Source: Hyphomicrobiaceae bacterium (lineage in GTDB: Bacteria; Pseudomonadota; Alphaproteobacteria; Rhizobiales; Methyloligellaceae). From it: DNA of 64,000 nucleotides. Where the stretch lies: NCBI GenBank assembly GCA_028066055.1, contig JALCBY010000015.1, forward strand, positions 6,728 through 70,727, written 5' to 3'. Each line of letters starts with the position of its first letter. Positions within the stretch are counted from its first letter, which is position 1. Of the stretch, positions 1 to 8,060 are shown piece by piece. The position numbers and the translations under genes were made by a program. The notes below the pieces were generated by a model, which was not told the origin of the DNA, made no database searches, and saw nothing but the letters and a program-made list of their open reading frames with translations.

Positions 1-20
1 CCGATAGGCCCGCCGATCAT
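1..20 (-). CDS. Start of a gene cut by the left window edge (phage cluster)
   Basis: An ATG on the minus strand at 20-18 opens a frame reading M-I-G-G-P-I before the window ends. It lies 4 bases after the stop of the tail-fibre-like gene, which is normal spacing in a phage structural operon. Too little is visible to name it; only position and orientation support it. Confidence 0.3.
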
Positions 21-24
21 GAAA

Positions 25-447
25 TCAGTCCTCGGTGATGGTGCTGGCCGTGGTCACGCGCGGCGTGACGCCGTTCGATACCAGGATGGTCGGCGTCAGC
101 GCGCCGTAATACATGAGATTGTTCCCGGTGCCGGACCCGATGCCGACATGGGTGATGGTTTCGTTGCCGCCGGTCGCGGTCGGGAAATCGATATTGCCGG
201 CGGGCGAGACGGAGTTTCCGGTCACCACCCAGCCGCCGCCTGTGCGCGCAACCGTCTGGCGCGCGTAGCTCGTATAGGTTGCTTCGCTGGTGGACATGTC
301 GCCTGCTTCGCCGGGTGATGCGGTATGCAGGCTGACGGTCAGGCTGGTCGCGGGCGAGGATGTGTCGTCTTCCGCGATATCGGCAATGGCCGTGGCATTG
401 AAAATCAACTCGAGAAGGTCGTTCTCGAAGGCGTTCGTCTTGCTCAT
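25..447 (-). CDS. Phage tail-fibre-like structural protein
   Basis: A 140-aa protein without signal peptide or membrane segment. Its composition (Thr/Ser/Gly/Val-rich, beta-strand-like) and the pattern SLHTASPGEAGD, then YTSYARQTVAR, then THVGIGSG and a C-terminal STITED match a family usually annotated as phage tail fibre or minor structural protein in tailed phages of Proteobacteria. It would be part of a virion or tail-like particle. A second minus-strand gene begins 4 bases downstream, so it belongs to an operon that continues off the left edge. No integrase, attachment site or tRNA is visible, so a complete prophage, a remnant or a gene transfer agent cannot be distinguished. The family match is from memory of its sequence pattern. 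Confidence 0.7.
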   Translation of the reverse strand: MSKTNAFENDLLELIFNATAIADIAEDDTSSPATSLTVSLHTASPGEAGDMSTSEATYTSYARQTVARTGGGWVVTGNSVSPAGNIDFPTATGGNETITHVGIGSGTGNNLMYYGALTPTILVSNGVTPRVTTASTITED

Positions 448-809
448 ATTCGGGGATCCGGAATCAAAAAGGCCCGCGCGGCGGTGCCGTGCGGGCGCAA
501 ATCACCTGATGTTAATTCAGAATAGCGCTCATAAGCCACAAAGCACACGCGAAGTCAAGAAAAAAACCACAATATTTTGTAGAACCCCCTAAATCTGGTA
601 TTTTTGAGGTGGAGAATGTCTGGTGGTTGGGGTGTCGAAATCGCCCCTCGGGACATTTTGAGCCACTGATTCGGATTGAAGCGCCTCCCCTCGTCTTGAC
701 AAATGCCGCGCAACTGCGCACTTCCACGGTCGGAACCCAATAGCAAACGTCCCTTCGCGAGACCCGAAAACCAGCCTTGCGGCCTCATCGCGCCAACCAG
801 GAATCCTCC
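448..809. other. Intergenic boundary between phage gene and chromosomal genes
   Basis: Gene-free stretch of 362 bases. It holds the minus-strand terminator at 466-496 and a relatively AT-rich part at about 525-610, followed by a TTGACA hexamer at 696-701 that could be a -35 element for the plus-strand gene at 810, although no good -10 follows. No tRNA, integrase remnant or repeated attachment core was recognised. This is the most likely place for a prophage border. Confidence 0.4.
466..496 (-). terminator. Rho-independent terminator, minus-strand direction
   Basis: Read on the minus strand, GCCCGC (496-491) pairs with GCGGGC (477-472), followed by five T (470-466). It sits only 19 bases before the start of the tail-fibre-like gene, so it would stop transcripts entering that gene from the right. 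No minus-strand gene is seen immediately to the right, so it may be a leftover of a lost upstream gene or an attenuator. Confidence 0.5.
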
Positions 810-2096
810 ATGCGTCAGTTTCTTGCTCGCAACGAGTTCAAGCACGACCTGTTTCGCAACGACCTCGAACGGATCTCTCCGGAGATTGAGAAGACCTACG
901 AGGAGATCGTGCGGCCCTATTCCGCGACCTTCACGCTCTATTTCTACGACCCCGAAAAAGGCGCGCCGGGTGTCGATACGGCTCTGCGTCTGAGGTCCTA
1001 CACGGACATGCCGGACAGCTCGGCCACATTCAGCGATCTGAAAGCGATGCCCTGGCACGTCGAGCACAAGGACGGCGGGCAGAAAACCAATGTTGCGGAC
1101 GTGGATCATCTGGCGGCCGCAAACGGCAATACAAGCGATGCCCTGCGGGTCCTGAACGAGACCCATGTCGCAAACCTTCTCAAGGTCGAGCAGCGCCGTC
1201 ATTTTGCCATCGGGCCGGAGAAGGATGAACGGCATCGCATGACCGTCGACGCCAGGAGACTTGTATACAAGATCGATGGTGACGACGTCCTGCTTCTTGG
1301 CGATCTCGGCCCCCGCATTGAGGTGAAGCTGCCTGCGGACGTCAGCGAAGATGGCCTCGACGTTGTGTCGGACATCAAGAGCCGTGCCTTCTGGCTCCCC
1401 TTCGGTGCGTTCGAGCTCTATATGGAATATGTGCTGCGGGAGGCGATCGACGCGAATTCGTATCTCTCCCGTCCGGAGATGGAGGTCAAACACACGATTG
1501 AGGGTGACCCGGTCGAAACGTTCCGGGCAATCCATGAATGGGTCGGCAGCGCGTCTTCCGGAGGTTCTCACATGCTGCCCAATCCGCATGCCTATTCGCG
1601 CGCGCGGCGCTACCATCTGTGCAAGGGGCCGGATTCGGATTGCGATTACACGGTGGTTGAGACACGGGCCGGACGTTGTTCCCTCAAGGTGAAGTGCGGC
1701 GCCCGTCCGTCGGGCACCGCTTTGGTGAGGGAAACGACGGCTTCGCACACGACCGATACGGACGGTTATCTTGGCGATCCCGTGACCTTCATCGCGCAGC
1801 AGGGCCTTGAACGGCTCAACACGTTCCGCAAATCTCAGCTGAAGACCGTTTTGCTGCGTCCCAATCAGCACCTCTATCAGTTTTCCGTCGACCAGTGCGT
1901 CGATGTGGCCGGGCGCATCCTGAACCAGTTGGAAATCGAGTTCGCAGGGACATTGCGCGGCGTATCGCCTGCCCCGACGGAACAAATTCTTGAAGAAATG
2001 CAGCAGATCTCGGAAGCGCTGCGCCGTTCACCCGCCGGCAAGGCCCTTGCGCCGACCCACACGGCAAAATTCGCGTTCTTCACAGGGAGCGCCTGA
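810..2096 (+). CDS. CYTH/VTC-like protein of unknown function
   Basis: A 428-aa soluble protein. ATG 810 is chosen over an in-frame TTG at 777 because AGGAA lies 6 bases upstream. I do not recognise a named family. The sequence looks like two copies of a CYTH/VTC-type tunnel fold. In the first half, TLYFYDP is followed by LRLRSYTDMPD and WHVEHKDGGQKT. In the second half, EVKHTIEGDP is followed by RRYHLC, LKVKCG and, near the end, LEIEFAG. Alternating Glu/Lys/Arg pairs of this kind bind triphosphates in VTC polyphosphate polymerases and CYTH triphosphatases. The CYTH assignment is inference and could be wrong. Its stop codon overlaps the likely start of the following MFS gene, implying translational coupling and a joint role. 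Confidence 0.55.
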   Translation: MRQFLARNEFKHDLFRNDLERISPEIEKTYEEIVRPYSATFTLYFYDPEKGAPGVDTALRLRSYTDMPDSSATFSDLKAMPWHVEHKDGGQKTNVADVDHLAAANGNTSDALRVLNETHVANLLKVEQRRHFAIGPEKDERHRMTVDARRLVYKIDGDDVLLLGDLGPRIEVKLPADVSEDGLDVVSDIKSRAFWLPFGAFELYMEYVLREAIDANSYLSRPEMEVKHTIEGDPVETFRAIHEWVGSASSGGSHMLPNPHAYSRARRYHLCKGPDSDCDYTVVETRAGRCSLKVKCGARPSGTALVRETTASHTTDTDGYLGDPVTFIAQQGLERLNTFRKSQLKTVLLRPNQHLYQFSVDQCVDVAGRILNQLEIEFAGTLRGVSPAPTEQILEEMQQISEALRRSPAGKALAPTHTAKFAFFTGSA

Positions 2097-3355
2097 TTAT
2101 CGCCGGTCAACGCGTCAGTTCGCTCATCGGAGGCCACGGCAATTTCACCTGGCTGTGGCTGAGCGAACTGGCCGCCTATTTTTCGATTTCGACCTGCACC
2201 ATCGTCCTTCTCGACGCGATGACCGCGCGCCTCTACGGCCATCTGGCGGAAGGCCTTGTACTCGCGACAAGCTTCCTGCCCGCAGCGGGCGTCATTCCTT
2301 TCGCGGGCCGGATTATCCGGCGCTTCGGGGTGTGGCGGGTCCTGTTCGCCAGCAAAATCATGAATGCCCTTCTGGCGCTTGCGCTGCTTGGCGCCTGGTC
2401 GACTGGCTCTCCCTGGGCGGTGTTCGGCGTCAACATGCTCTTCAGCACATCGGTGGTATTTTTTATCGTGGGCAGCGGGGTCATCCTACCGAAGGTCGTC
2501 GGCTTCGCCGATCTGCATCGCGCGAACATTCTGACCAACCTGGCGCCAAGCGCCATGATGATCGCCGGCGGTGTATTCATCGTGTTCAGTGGCAACGCTC
2601 CGCCCGCAAGCACCCTGTTCTTCGTGGTGGCCGGCGGCTTTGTGCTCAGCGCGTTGGCGTTCTGGCGGGTCAGGCTGGCCGATGAGCCGGAACAGTCGGA
2701 CGCAACGCCGGAGGACCCGCATGATGGTCACGGCTTGCGGCACGGGATTGCGCATCTCCTGCAGAACACAATGTTGCTGCGCGCGTTCCTGCTGCGCCTG
2801 ACGATCTACATCGGGGCCGGTGCTCAGGTCCTGCTCACCATTTTCGCCGAGGACGTGTTCGAATGGGGCCGTGCCGGCATAGGCCTTCTGGTGGCCGCGC
2901 GCGGTCTGGGAATTTTCGTCGGGCCCATCACCGTGCAACGCTGGGCGGGGCATGTGAAAAGACAAACCGCGGTTGTGTTCGGCATCGCACTCCTTGGTTT
3001 TGGTTATGCGGGTGCAGCGCTTGCCGCGAGCTACGGCATCTGGGCGGCGGCGGTTGTTTTTGTGTTCGGCTTTGCCGGCACCGGCACGGTGCGTGTGCTT
3101 ACGATGGCCGCGCTTCAGGAGCGCTGTGAGCCCCGCCATCTGCCCCATATCCTGGGTCTTGAGCAGGGCGTAACGGCAGTTGTTCAAAGCACGGCCGCAA
3201 TCGTCATTGGTGCTGCCGTCTCGCAAAAGGCGCCGCACGAAGCGATTGTCGCCGCAATCATTGTCGGGGCGTTGCTCATTGCCGCTGCTGCCGCCTGGCA
3301 TTGGAGCACATCCGGCACGGGCGATCCGCGTCCGAAACAAGAGCCGGGTCCGTAG
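2096..3355 (+). CDS. MFS permease with a non-canonical start codon
   Basis: Major facilitator superfamily transporter, about 12 membrane helices. The first ATG in frame (2219) would cut off helix 1, yet the frame upstream clearly codes for it: GNFTWLWLSELAAYF then TIVLLDAMTARLYG, the usual MFS amino-terminal pattern. No ATG, GTG or TTG exists in frame upstream. The best candidate is ATT at 2096-2098, overlapping the TGA of the previous gene (2094-2096), with AGGGAG at 2084-2089 six bases before it; CTG at 2093 is the alternative. From ATT the product is 419 aa, a normal MFS length. Substrate unknown. A sequencing error near 2090 that removes a normal start is also possible. Confidence 0.75.
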   Translation: MIAGQRVSSLIGGHGNFTWLWLSELAAYFSISTCTIVLLDAMTARLYGHLAEGLVLATSFLPAAGVIPFAGRIIRRFGVWRVLFASKIMNALLALALLGAWSTGSPWAVFGVNMLFSTSVVFFIVGSGVILPKVVGFADLHRANILTNLAPSAMMIAGGVFIVFSGNAPPASTLFFVVAGGFVLSALAFWRVRLADEPEQSDATPEDPHDGHGLRHGIAHLLQNTMLLRAFLLRLTIYIGAGAQVLLTIFAEDVFEWGRAGIGLLVAARGLGIFVGPITVQRWAGHVKRQTAVVFGIALLGFGYAGAALAASYGIWAAAVVFVFGFAGTGTVRVLTMAALQERCEPRHLPHILGLEQGVTAVVQSTAAIVIGAAVSQKAPHEAIVAAIIVGALLIAAAAAWHWSTSGTGDPRPKQEPGP

Positions 3356-3492
3356 CGCCATATTCGGCCGTATCCGAGCTGGAAAATGCCAAGATATTTG
3401 CGCAACTGCGCCACCGGAGCACCACACTGACATCAAACAAGCGCGCGAAGTTCGCCTTTGCTGGGGGCGCACATCAGCGGACAGGTGAACCG

Positions 3493-3954
3493 ATGCAGCG
3501 CCATCTCTCGAACGTCGTGTGGTCGATTTCAAAGGCTTTCGGGCTACTCGCGGGACTGGCTGCCTGCGCGCCGCCCCCGGCCTATCTGGACGGACGGCTG
3601 GACACCGTTCCCACGCCGAAACCTGCCCTGATGGCGAAGACATCTGCGCCTGATTGCAAAGTTGGCGTTGCTCCCGTGTTGTCGTCCGCTGCAAAGGAAG
3701 AAACCACAAGCGACTTCGAAAGCGAAGTGGACGGCGCAACGGCCTCCGCCTCACCCGCAAGGATACAGGCCGCGTCGGGAGAACAGGACGGTGAACTGAA
3801 GCGCCTTGCGCGGGAGCGTGACTGTTACCGGCGCGCGGAACAAATCGCGCGTCAGCAGCTTGAAGCCCTGCAGGCATCGTTTGCTCAAACCATGGTTGCC
3901 TTGGATCGGATACGCAGCGACGGACCGGACACAAGTGAGCGACCGGGCTGGTAA
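3493..3954 (+). CDS. Small lipoprotein, hypothetical
   Basis: A 153-aa protein. ATG 3493 with AGGTGA at 3483-3488 is preferred over an upstream start at 3301 that would overlap the MFS gene. A hydrophobic signal ends in the lipobox LAAC with Cys at residue 25, so it should be lipidated and carried to the outer or inner membrane. The middle is rich in Ala, Ser, Glu and Pro, and the last third (ELKRLARERDCYRRAEQIA onward) looks like a coiled coil. I recognise no domain. It follows the MFS gene by 137 bases in the same direction, but a functional link is not evident. Confidence 0.6.
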   Translation: MQRHLSNVVWSISKAFGLLAGLAACAPPPAYLDGRLDTVPTPKPALMAKTSAPDCKVGVAPVLSSAAKEETTSDFESEVDGATASASPARIQAASGEQDGELKRLARERDCYRRAEQIARQQLEALQASFAQTMVALDRIRSDGPDTSERPGW

Positions 3955-4009
3955 GGGATACGGATTCCAATGCGGCAATCGGGTCAACCTGAGCGGCCGG
4001 CAGCGCAGA

Positions 4010-4864
4010 TTAGTCCTTGAGTGAAAGCAGCAACGGCTGGTGGTCGGAGGCGTCCGTCGTCATGTTCACCTGAACGGCTCCGGCACGCGCGCAAACTTCC
4101 GATGTCGCGAAAAAGAAATCGCGGCAATGCGGCCCCCCCGGCCATTGCGCGCGATCGTGAATGCCGCAGGTCGGATCGTGTGGCTGCTCGCCATGAATGC
4201 ATCGCCAGGCATCGGCGAGTGAAGCAACGCCGCCCTCGAACGGCTTTAGAAGCGCTGCATACTCTTCGCTGTCCGGTTCGAAATTGAAGTCACCGCACAA
4301 CACCGTGTTTCCCGGACGCACCAGCGGCGTATAGGGTCCGTGTGCATCCTTGGGTGGATATTTTTCGTTGGCGGCGGCCTCGAAATGGAGTTCGCGAAGC
4401 CGCGCGACCTGCGCGGCGCGGTGAGTCAAGGTGTGATACTCCAGATGCGTGGTGACAACACGCAAGGGGCCGCCGGGCGTTTCAACGTTCACCTCCGTTG
4501 CCTGCCGCGTCATGTGCTTGACGCCGGCGGCTGCCGGTTGCGGCAGAGGATGGCGGAACGCACATGTGACCGGCAATCTCGACAGGATCAAGTTTCCGAA
4601 GCTGCGGCGTGGACCCGTGGCAGGCTCTTCGCCGATCATGTCGACCGCCGGCCCGAACCAGCATGAGTGGCCTGGGAAAAGCTCCGCCAGTTCGTGCACC
4701 TGGTCCGTGCCGCCATCGAGCTCGGGGATGAAGCGTGAGATTTCCTGAAGGCAGATGACGTCCGGGTCGCTCATGGAACGGACGACATCGGCGATCCGTT
4801 TCAGGTCAACCCGACCATCGACGCCTTTTCCCCATTGAACATTCCAGGTCAGGATATCCGTCAT
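4010..4864 (-). CDS. Endonuclease/exonuclease/phosphatase (EEP) family hydrolase
   Basis: A 284-aa enzyme of the EEP superfamily, which cleaves phosphodiester or phosphomonoester bonds with a divalent metal. Signature elements are in order: LTWNVQWG near the start, CLQEIS (metal-binding Glu), TTHLEYH, CGDFNFEPDS and finally SDHQPLLLSL. It has no signal peptide, so it is probably cytoplasmic. The start overlaps the stop of the upstream permease by 4 bases, making it the last gene of the ugp-like uptake operon. In classical ugp operons this place is taken by the glycerophosphodiesterase UgpQ, so a similar role in cleaving an imported phosphodiester is a reasonable inference. Nucleic acid or sphingomyelin-like substrates cannot be excluded. 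Confidence 0.85.
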   Translation of the reverse strand: MTDILTWNVQWGKGVDGRVDLKRIADVVRSMSDPDVICLQEISRFIPELDGGTDQVHELAELFPGHSCWFGPAVDMIGEEPATGPRRSFGNLILSRLPVTCAFRHPLPQPAAAGVKHMTRQATEVNVETPGGPLRVVTTHLEYHTLTHRAAQVARLRELHFEAAANEKYPPKDAHGPYTPLVRPGNTVLCGDFNFEPDSEEYAALLKPFEGGVASLADAWRCIHGEQPHDPTCGIHDRAQWPGGPHCRDFFFATSEVCARAGAVQVNMTTDASDHQPLLLSLKD

Positions 4865-5721
4865 TTGATGCCGGCATGCATGAAGGACTGAACGAACTGG
4901 CGCTGGAACAGCAGAAAGGCGACGAGAAGCGGTGCGACGGCGAGCAGCGTACCGGCGGTGATGATGGACCAGTCCACGCCGGATTCCGGTGCGCTGAAAA
5001 TGGCGAGGCCGACGGTAAGGGGGCGCGTCGTCTGGGAGTTGGTGATGACGAGCGGCCACAGGAAGTTGTTCCAGTGATAGCTCACCGAGACCAGGCCATA
5101 GGCGATGTAGGTCGGTTTGGCGAGCGGCACATAGACCTTCCACAGGATCTGTATCGGGCCGCATCCCTCGACACGGGCGGCGTCCTCCAGCTCTTTCGGG
5201 ATCGTCTTGAAAGTTTGCCGCAGCAGGAAAATGCCGAATGCACTCGCCATGTAAGGCAAGCCGATGCCGGTGATCGTATCGACGAGATGGAGTTCGCTCA
5301 TGGTGCGGTAGTTCTCGACGATCAGCACCTCGGGCATGATCATGAGCTGAACCAGAACGAGGCCGAAGGCAATGTCGCGGCCGCGAAACTCGAAACGGGC
5401 AAACGCATAGGCCGCGAGTGTGCACAGGATGAACTGTACCACAAGGATCGAAGTCACCATCATGAAGGTGTTCAGGTAGTAACGCGCAAAGGGTGCCTGC
5501 GACCACGCCTCGCGGAAATTGTCGAGCGTCAGGGGCGCCAGAATGTCGAAACGCGTCGCGTATTCCGACGGGTGGAACGCGCTCCAGAAGGCGTAGATCA
5601 GGGGCAGAAGCCAGAGAAAAGCCAGCAGCCACGCCGCACCCACTTCGAGCATGCGGCCGAAGCTGAAACGCGTTGCGCCAACTGCCGGTGCGCTCGCCGC
5701 CGTATGCGCCGTCGCGCTCAT
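4861..5721 (-). CDS. ABC transporter permease, UgpE/MalG type
   Basis: A 286-aa inner-membrane permease with six predicted helices. The EAA loop that docks on the ATPase reads EDAARVEGCGPIQ, followed by VPLAKP, as expected for binding-protein-dependent carbohydrate importers. It starts inside the stop codon of the first permease (4-base overlap) and its own stop overlaps the EEP gene, so the three are translationally coupled. With its partner permease, the binding protein and the ATPase it forms a complete importer of the carbohydrate uptake transporter 1 family. Glycerol-3-phosphate, a glycerophosphodiester or a sugar is the likely substrate; the sequence does not decide. Confidence 0.9.
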   Translation of the reverse strand: MSATAHTAASAPAVGATRFSFGRMLEVGAAWLLAFLWLLPLIYAFWSAFHPSEYATRFDILAPLTLDNFREAWSQAPFARYYLNTFMMVTSILVVQFILCTLAAYAFARFEFRGRDIAFGLVLVQLMIMPEVLIVENYRTMSELHLVDTITGIGLPYMASAFGIFLLRQTFKTIPKELEDAARVEGCGPIQILWKVYVPLAKPTYIAYGLVSVSYHWNNFLWPLVITNSQTTRPLTVGLAIFSAPESGVDWSIITAGTLLAVAPLLVAFLLFQRQFVQSFMHAGIK

Positions 5722-6602
5722 CGATAGTGGATCCGCTTGTCGAGGATCACGAACTGGCCGATGGCGATCACGGCCAGTGCGAGCAGCAGCACGACGGTCA
5801 GCGTCGATGCATAGTTCTGGTCGAAGAAGCTGAAGGCGTTCTCATAGATGTAATACAGCAGCAGCGAGCTCGCATTGTCTGGTCCGCCCTTGGTCAGGAT
5901 GAAGAGTTGATCGACCAGCTTGAAGGAATTGATCACCGCATTGATGAGCACGAAAAGCGTGGTCGGCATCAGCAGGGGAAACGTGACGCGACGGAAAAAG
6001 GTCCAGCGGCTCGCGCCTTCGAGTTTCGCCGCTTCCTCCAGTTCGGGCGGCAGGGTCTGCAACGCCGCCAGATAGAAGATCATGAAGAAACCGGCTTCCT
6101 TCCAGATCGTTATTGCGATGATGCAGCCGAGCACCGTATCGGTGTCGCCGAGCCAGTTGTGCGACGGCGCGCCGAAAAGCGCGCCGACCTGATCGAGCAG
6201 CCCGATTTCCGGGGTGTAGAAGAACAGCCAGATATTCGCCACCGCGATCATGGGCAGGATGGTGGGCGTGAAATAGCTCATCCGCACCAGGCCCCGCAGT
6301 GGCAGTTTTTCGTTGACCCAGACCGCCATCAGAAGGGCGATGGCGATGCTGATGGGAATAGTGCCCACCGCGTACCAGATGTTGTTTTCCAGCACCTGCC
6401 AGAACACCTCGTCCTCGAGCATCGATCTGTAGTTGTCCAGGCCGATGAACTTTGAGGGGCGTGTCACGGTGCCGGTGGAAAAGAAACTCTGGGCGAGCGT
6501 GGCGATCGCCGGATAGTGGGTGAAGGTGACGAGCAGGATGGCCGCAGGTGTCAGCAGCAGCCATCCATAGACCTGGTTCTTGATGTTTCGGGCGCTGGTC
6601 AT
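5718..6602 (-). CDS. ABC transporter permease, UgpA/MalF type
   Basis: A 294-aa membrane protein beginning with a short cytoplasmic Lys/Asn-rich stretch and a first helix (YGWLLLTPAAILLVTFTHYP), with about six helices in all. The EAA motif is ELEEAAKLEGASRWT then FPLLMPT. It is the partner of the UgpE/MalG-type permease that it overlaps by 4 bases. The start ATG at 6602 lies 76 bases after the end of the binding protein gene, and that gap contains a GC-rich inverted repeat (GGGCGG with CCGCCC) that may slow or attenuate transcription between the abundant binding protein and the permeases. Confidence 0.9.
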   Translation of the reverse strand: MTSARNIKNQVYGWLLLTPAAILLVTFTHYPAIATLAQSFFSTGTVTRPSKFIGLDNYRSMLEDEVFWQVLENNIWYAVGTIPISIAIALLMAVWVNEKLPLRGLVRMSYFTPTILPMIAVANIWLFFYTPEIGLLDQVGALFGAPSHNWLGDTDTVLGCIIAITIWKEAGFFMIFYLAALQTLPPELEEAAKLEGASRWTFFRRVTFPLLMPTTLFVLINAVINSFKLVDQLFILTKGGPDNASSLLLYYIYENAFSFFDQNYASTLTVVLLLALAVIAIGQFVILDKRIHYR

Positions 6603-6678
6603 GGCGCTCCCGGTCTGCAGTGGGCGGTTTGGGTGAACAGGGGGCGGCGAACCGCCCCCTGCCCTTTTGCCTGGTCTG

Positions 6679-7968
6679 TTACTGGTAACGCTTCAGCAGG
6701 CGTTCGGACTGAGACTGGGCCGATCCCAGCGAGTCCTTCGCCGACTTCTTGCCTGTCAGCGTTGCCTGGATCGCATCGTCCAGCGACTTGCGAACCCGGC
6801 CCGCCTGGTAGGTCGAAAGCTCAGGCGTTGCATACTTCAGCTGATCACGCGCCACAGCAGCAGGCGGGAACTCCTCGACATACTTTTTGAGCGCCGGGGT
6901 GTCGTAGGCCGCGGGGCTCGTTCCGATATAGCCGGTCTTGATGCTCCACTCCGCCGCGCGGGAGGGTTCGGTCAGGAAACGGATGAGTTTCATGGCCGCC
7001 TTGCGCTCCTCGGGCGTGGTCTTCTTGAAGATGTAGAAGTTACCACCGCCCGTCGGCGTACCCCGGCGTTTGTTTGCCGGCAGCATGGCGACGCCGAAAT
7101 CGAACTTGGCGTTCTTCTTCACCGTGGTCAGATTGCCCGTCGAGTGCCACATGATCGCGGCCTTCCCTTCCAGGAAGTTCTTGCGCAGCGTGCCCCATTC
7201 GATGGTGCCTTTCGGCATGATGCCGTGCTTGTCACCCAGCTCCTGCCAGAATTCTAGGGCCTGAACGGTCGGCGCGGCGCTGAAATAAGTCTTGTTGCCG
7301 TCGGAGTTCATGAGCACCTGGTCATTCTCCATGGTCAGTGCGCCGAACATCCAGTAGGGGTAGCCAGTCGACGGGATCATAATCGCCCACCGGTCGGTCT
7401 TGTCGCCGGACTTCTTGACCAGCTTCTTGCCCATGGAGACGAGCTCGTCCCATGTCGCCGGCGGTTTTTCCGGGTCGAGCCCCGCGTCGCGGAACGCGTC
7501 CTTGTTGTAATACATGACGATCGTCGAGCGCTGGAAGGGAATGCCCCAGGTCTTGCCGCCGGTGCGGCCATTGCCCATGAGCGCCGGGTAGAAGCTGTTC
7601 AGCCAGGCTTTTTCCTCTGCCGTCTCGACAATATCGTCGAAGGGGACGATGGCGTCCTGTTCGATCAGCTCGTAGATGTCGATGGCGAACATCACCGACA
7701 GTTGCGCCGGCTTCCCGGCCTTGAGGGCGGCAAGCGCCTTGATGCGGGCGTCGTTATAGTTGCCGGCATAGATGGCATTGACCTTGATATCGGGGTTGGC
7801 TTTCGTGAAATCGGCCACGAGGCCGTCGACGATCTTGGTGAGTGGCCCGCCGACCGCCACCGGGTAATACATGGTCAGTTCGACCGCCAATGCAGACTGC
7901 GCATAGGCGAATGTCGCGAAGAGGCCGATTGCCAGCCCCCTGATCGCTCTCTTGATCCCTCTGATCAT
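6679..7968 (-). CDS. Extracellular solute-binding protein, UgpB-like
   Basis: A 429-aa periplasmic binding protein of family 1. The start at 7968 is preferred to the ATG at 7980 because the first codons of the longer form contain a strong ribosome site (GGAGGAG) just upstream of 7968. A signal peptide (charged MIRGIKRAIRG, hydrophobic core, ALA before VELTMYYP) targets it to the periplasm. The mature start VELTMYYPVAVGGPLTKIVD, then the IPFQRSTIVMYYNKDAF segment and PTGGGNFYIFK, fit the glycerol-3-phosphate/carbohydrate binding group. It captures the ligand for the two permeases encoded next to it. The ligand is not determinable from sequence; glycerol-3-phosphate or its diesters is the favoured guess. 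Confidence 0.9.
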   Translation of the reverse strand: MIRGIKRAIRGLAIGLFATFAYAQSALAVELTMYYPVAVGGPLTKIVDGLVADFTKANPDIKVNAIYAGNYNDARIKALAALKAGKPAQLSVMFAIDIYELIEQDAIVPFDDIVETAEEKAWLNSFYPALMGNGRTGGKTWGIPFQRSTIVMYYNKDAFRDAGLDPEKPPATWDELVSMGKKLVKKSGDKTDRWAIMIPSTGYPYWMFGALTMENDQVLMNSDGNKTYFSAAPTVQALEFWQELGDKHGIMPKGTIEWGTLRKNFLEGKAAIMWHSTGNLTTVKKNAKFDFGVAMLPANKRRGTPTGGGNFYIFKKTTPEERKAAMKLIRFLTEPSRAAEWSIKTGYIGTSPAAYDTPALKKYVEEFPPAAVARDQLKYATPELSTYQAGRVRKSLDDAIQATLTGKKSAKDSLGSAQSQSERLLKRYQ

Positions 7969-8060
7969 TGACTCCTCCATTTTTTGGCGGCCCGTTCGAG
8001 GCGCGCCTTACTGAAAAATCTTCCTCACACGGACCGGCCCGGTACGACCCGGCCCTTCTC

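Noticed and set aside
555-1985. Long minus-strand frame opposite the CYTH-like gene
   Set aside because: It is the antisense of a well-formed plus-strand gene, and its residues are Arg/Gly/Val-rich and low in hydrophobic domains, as in antisense frames of high-GC DNA.
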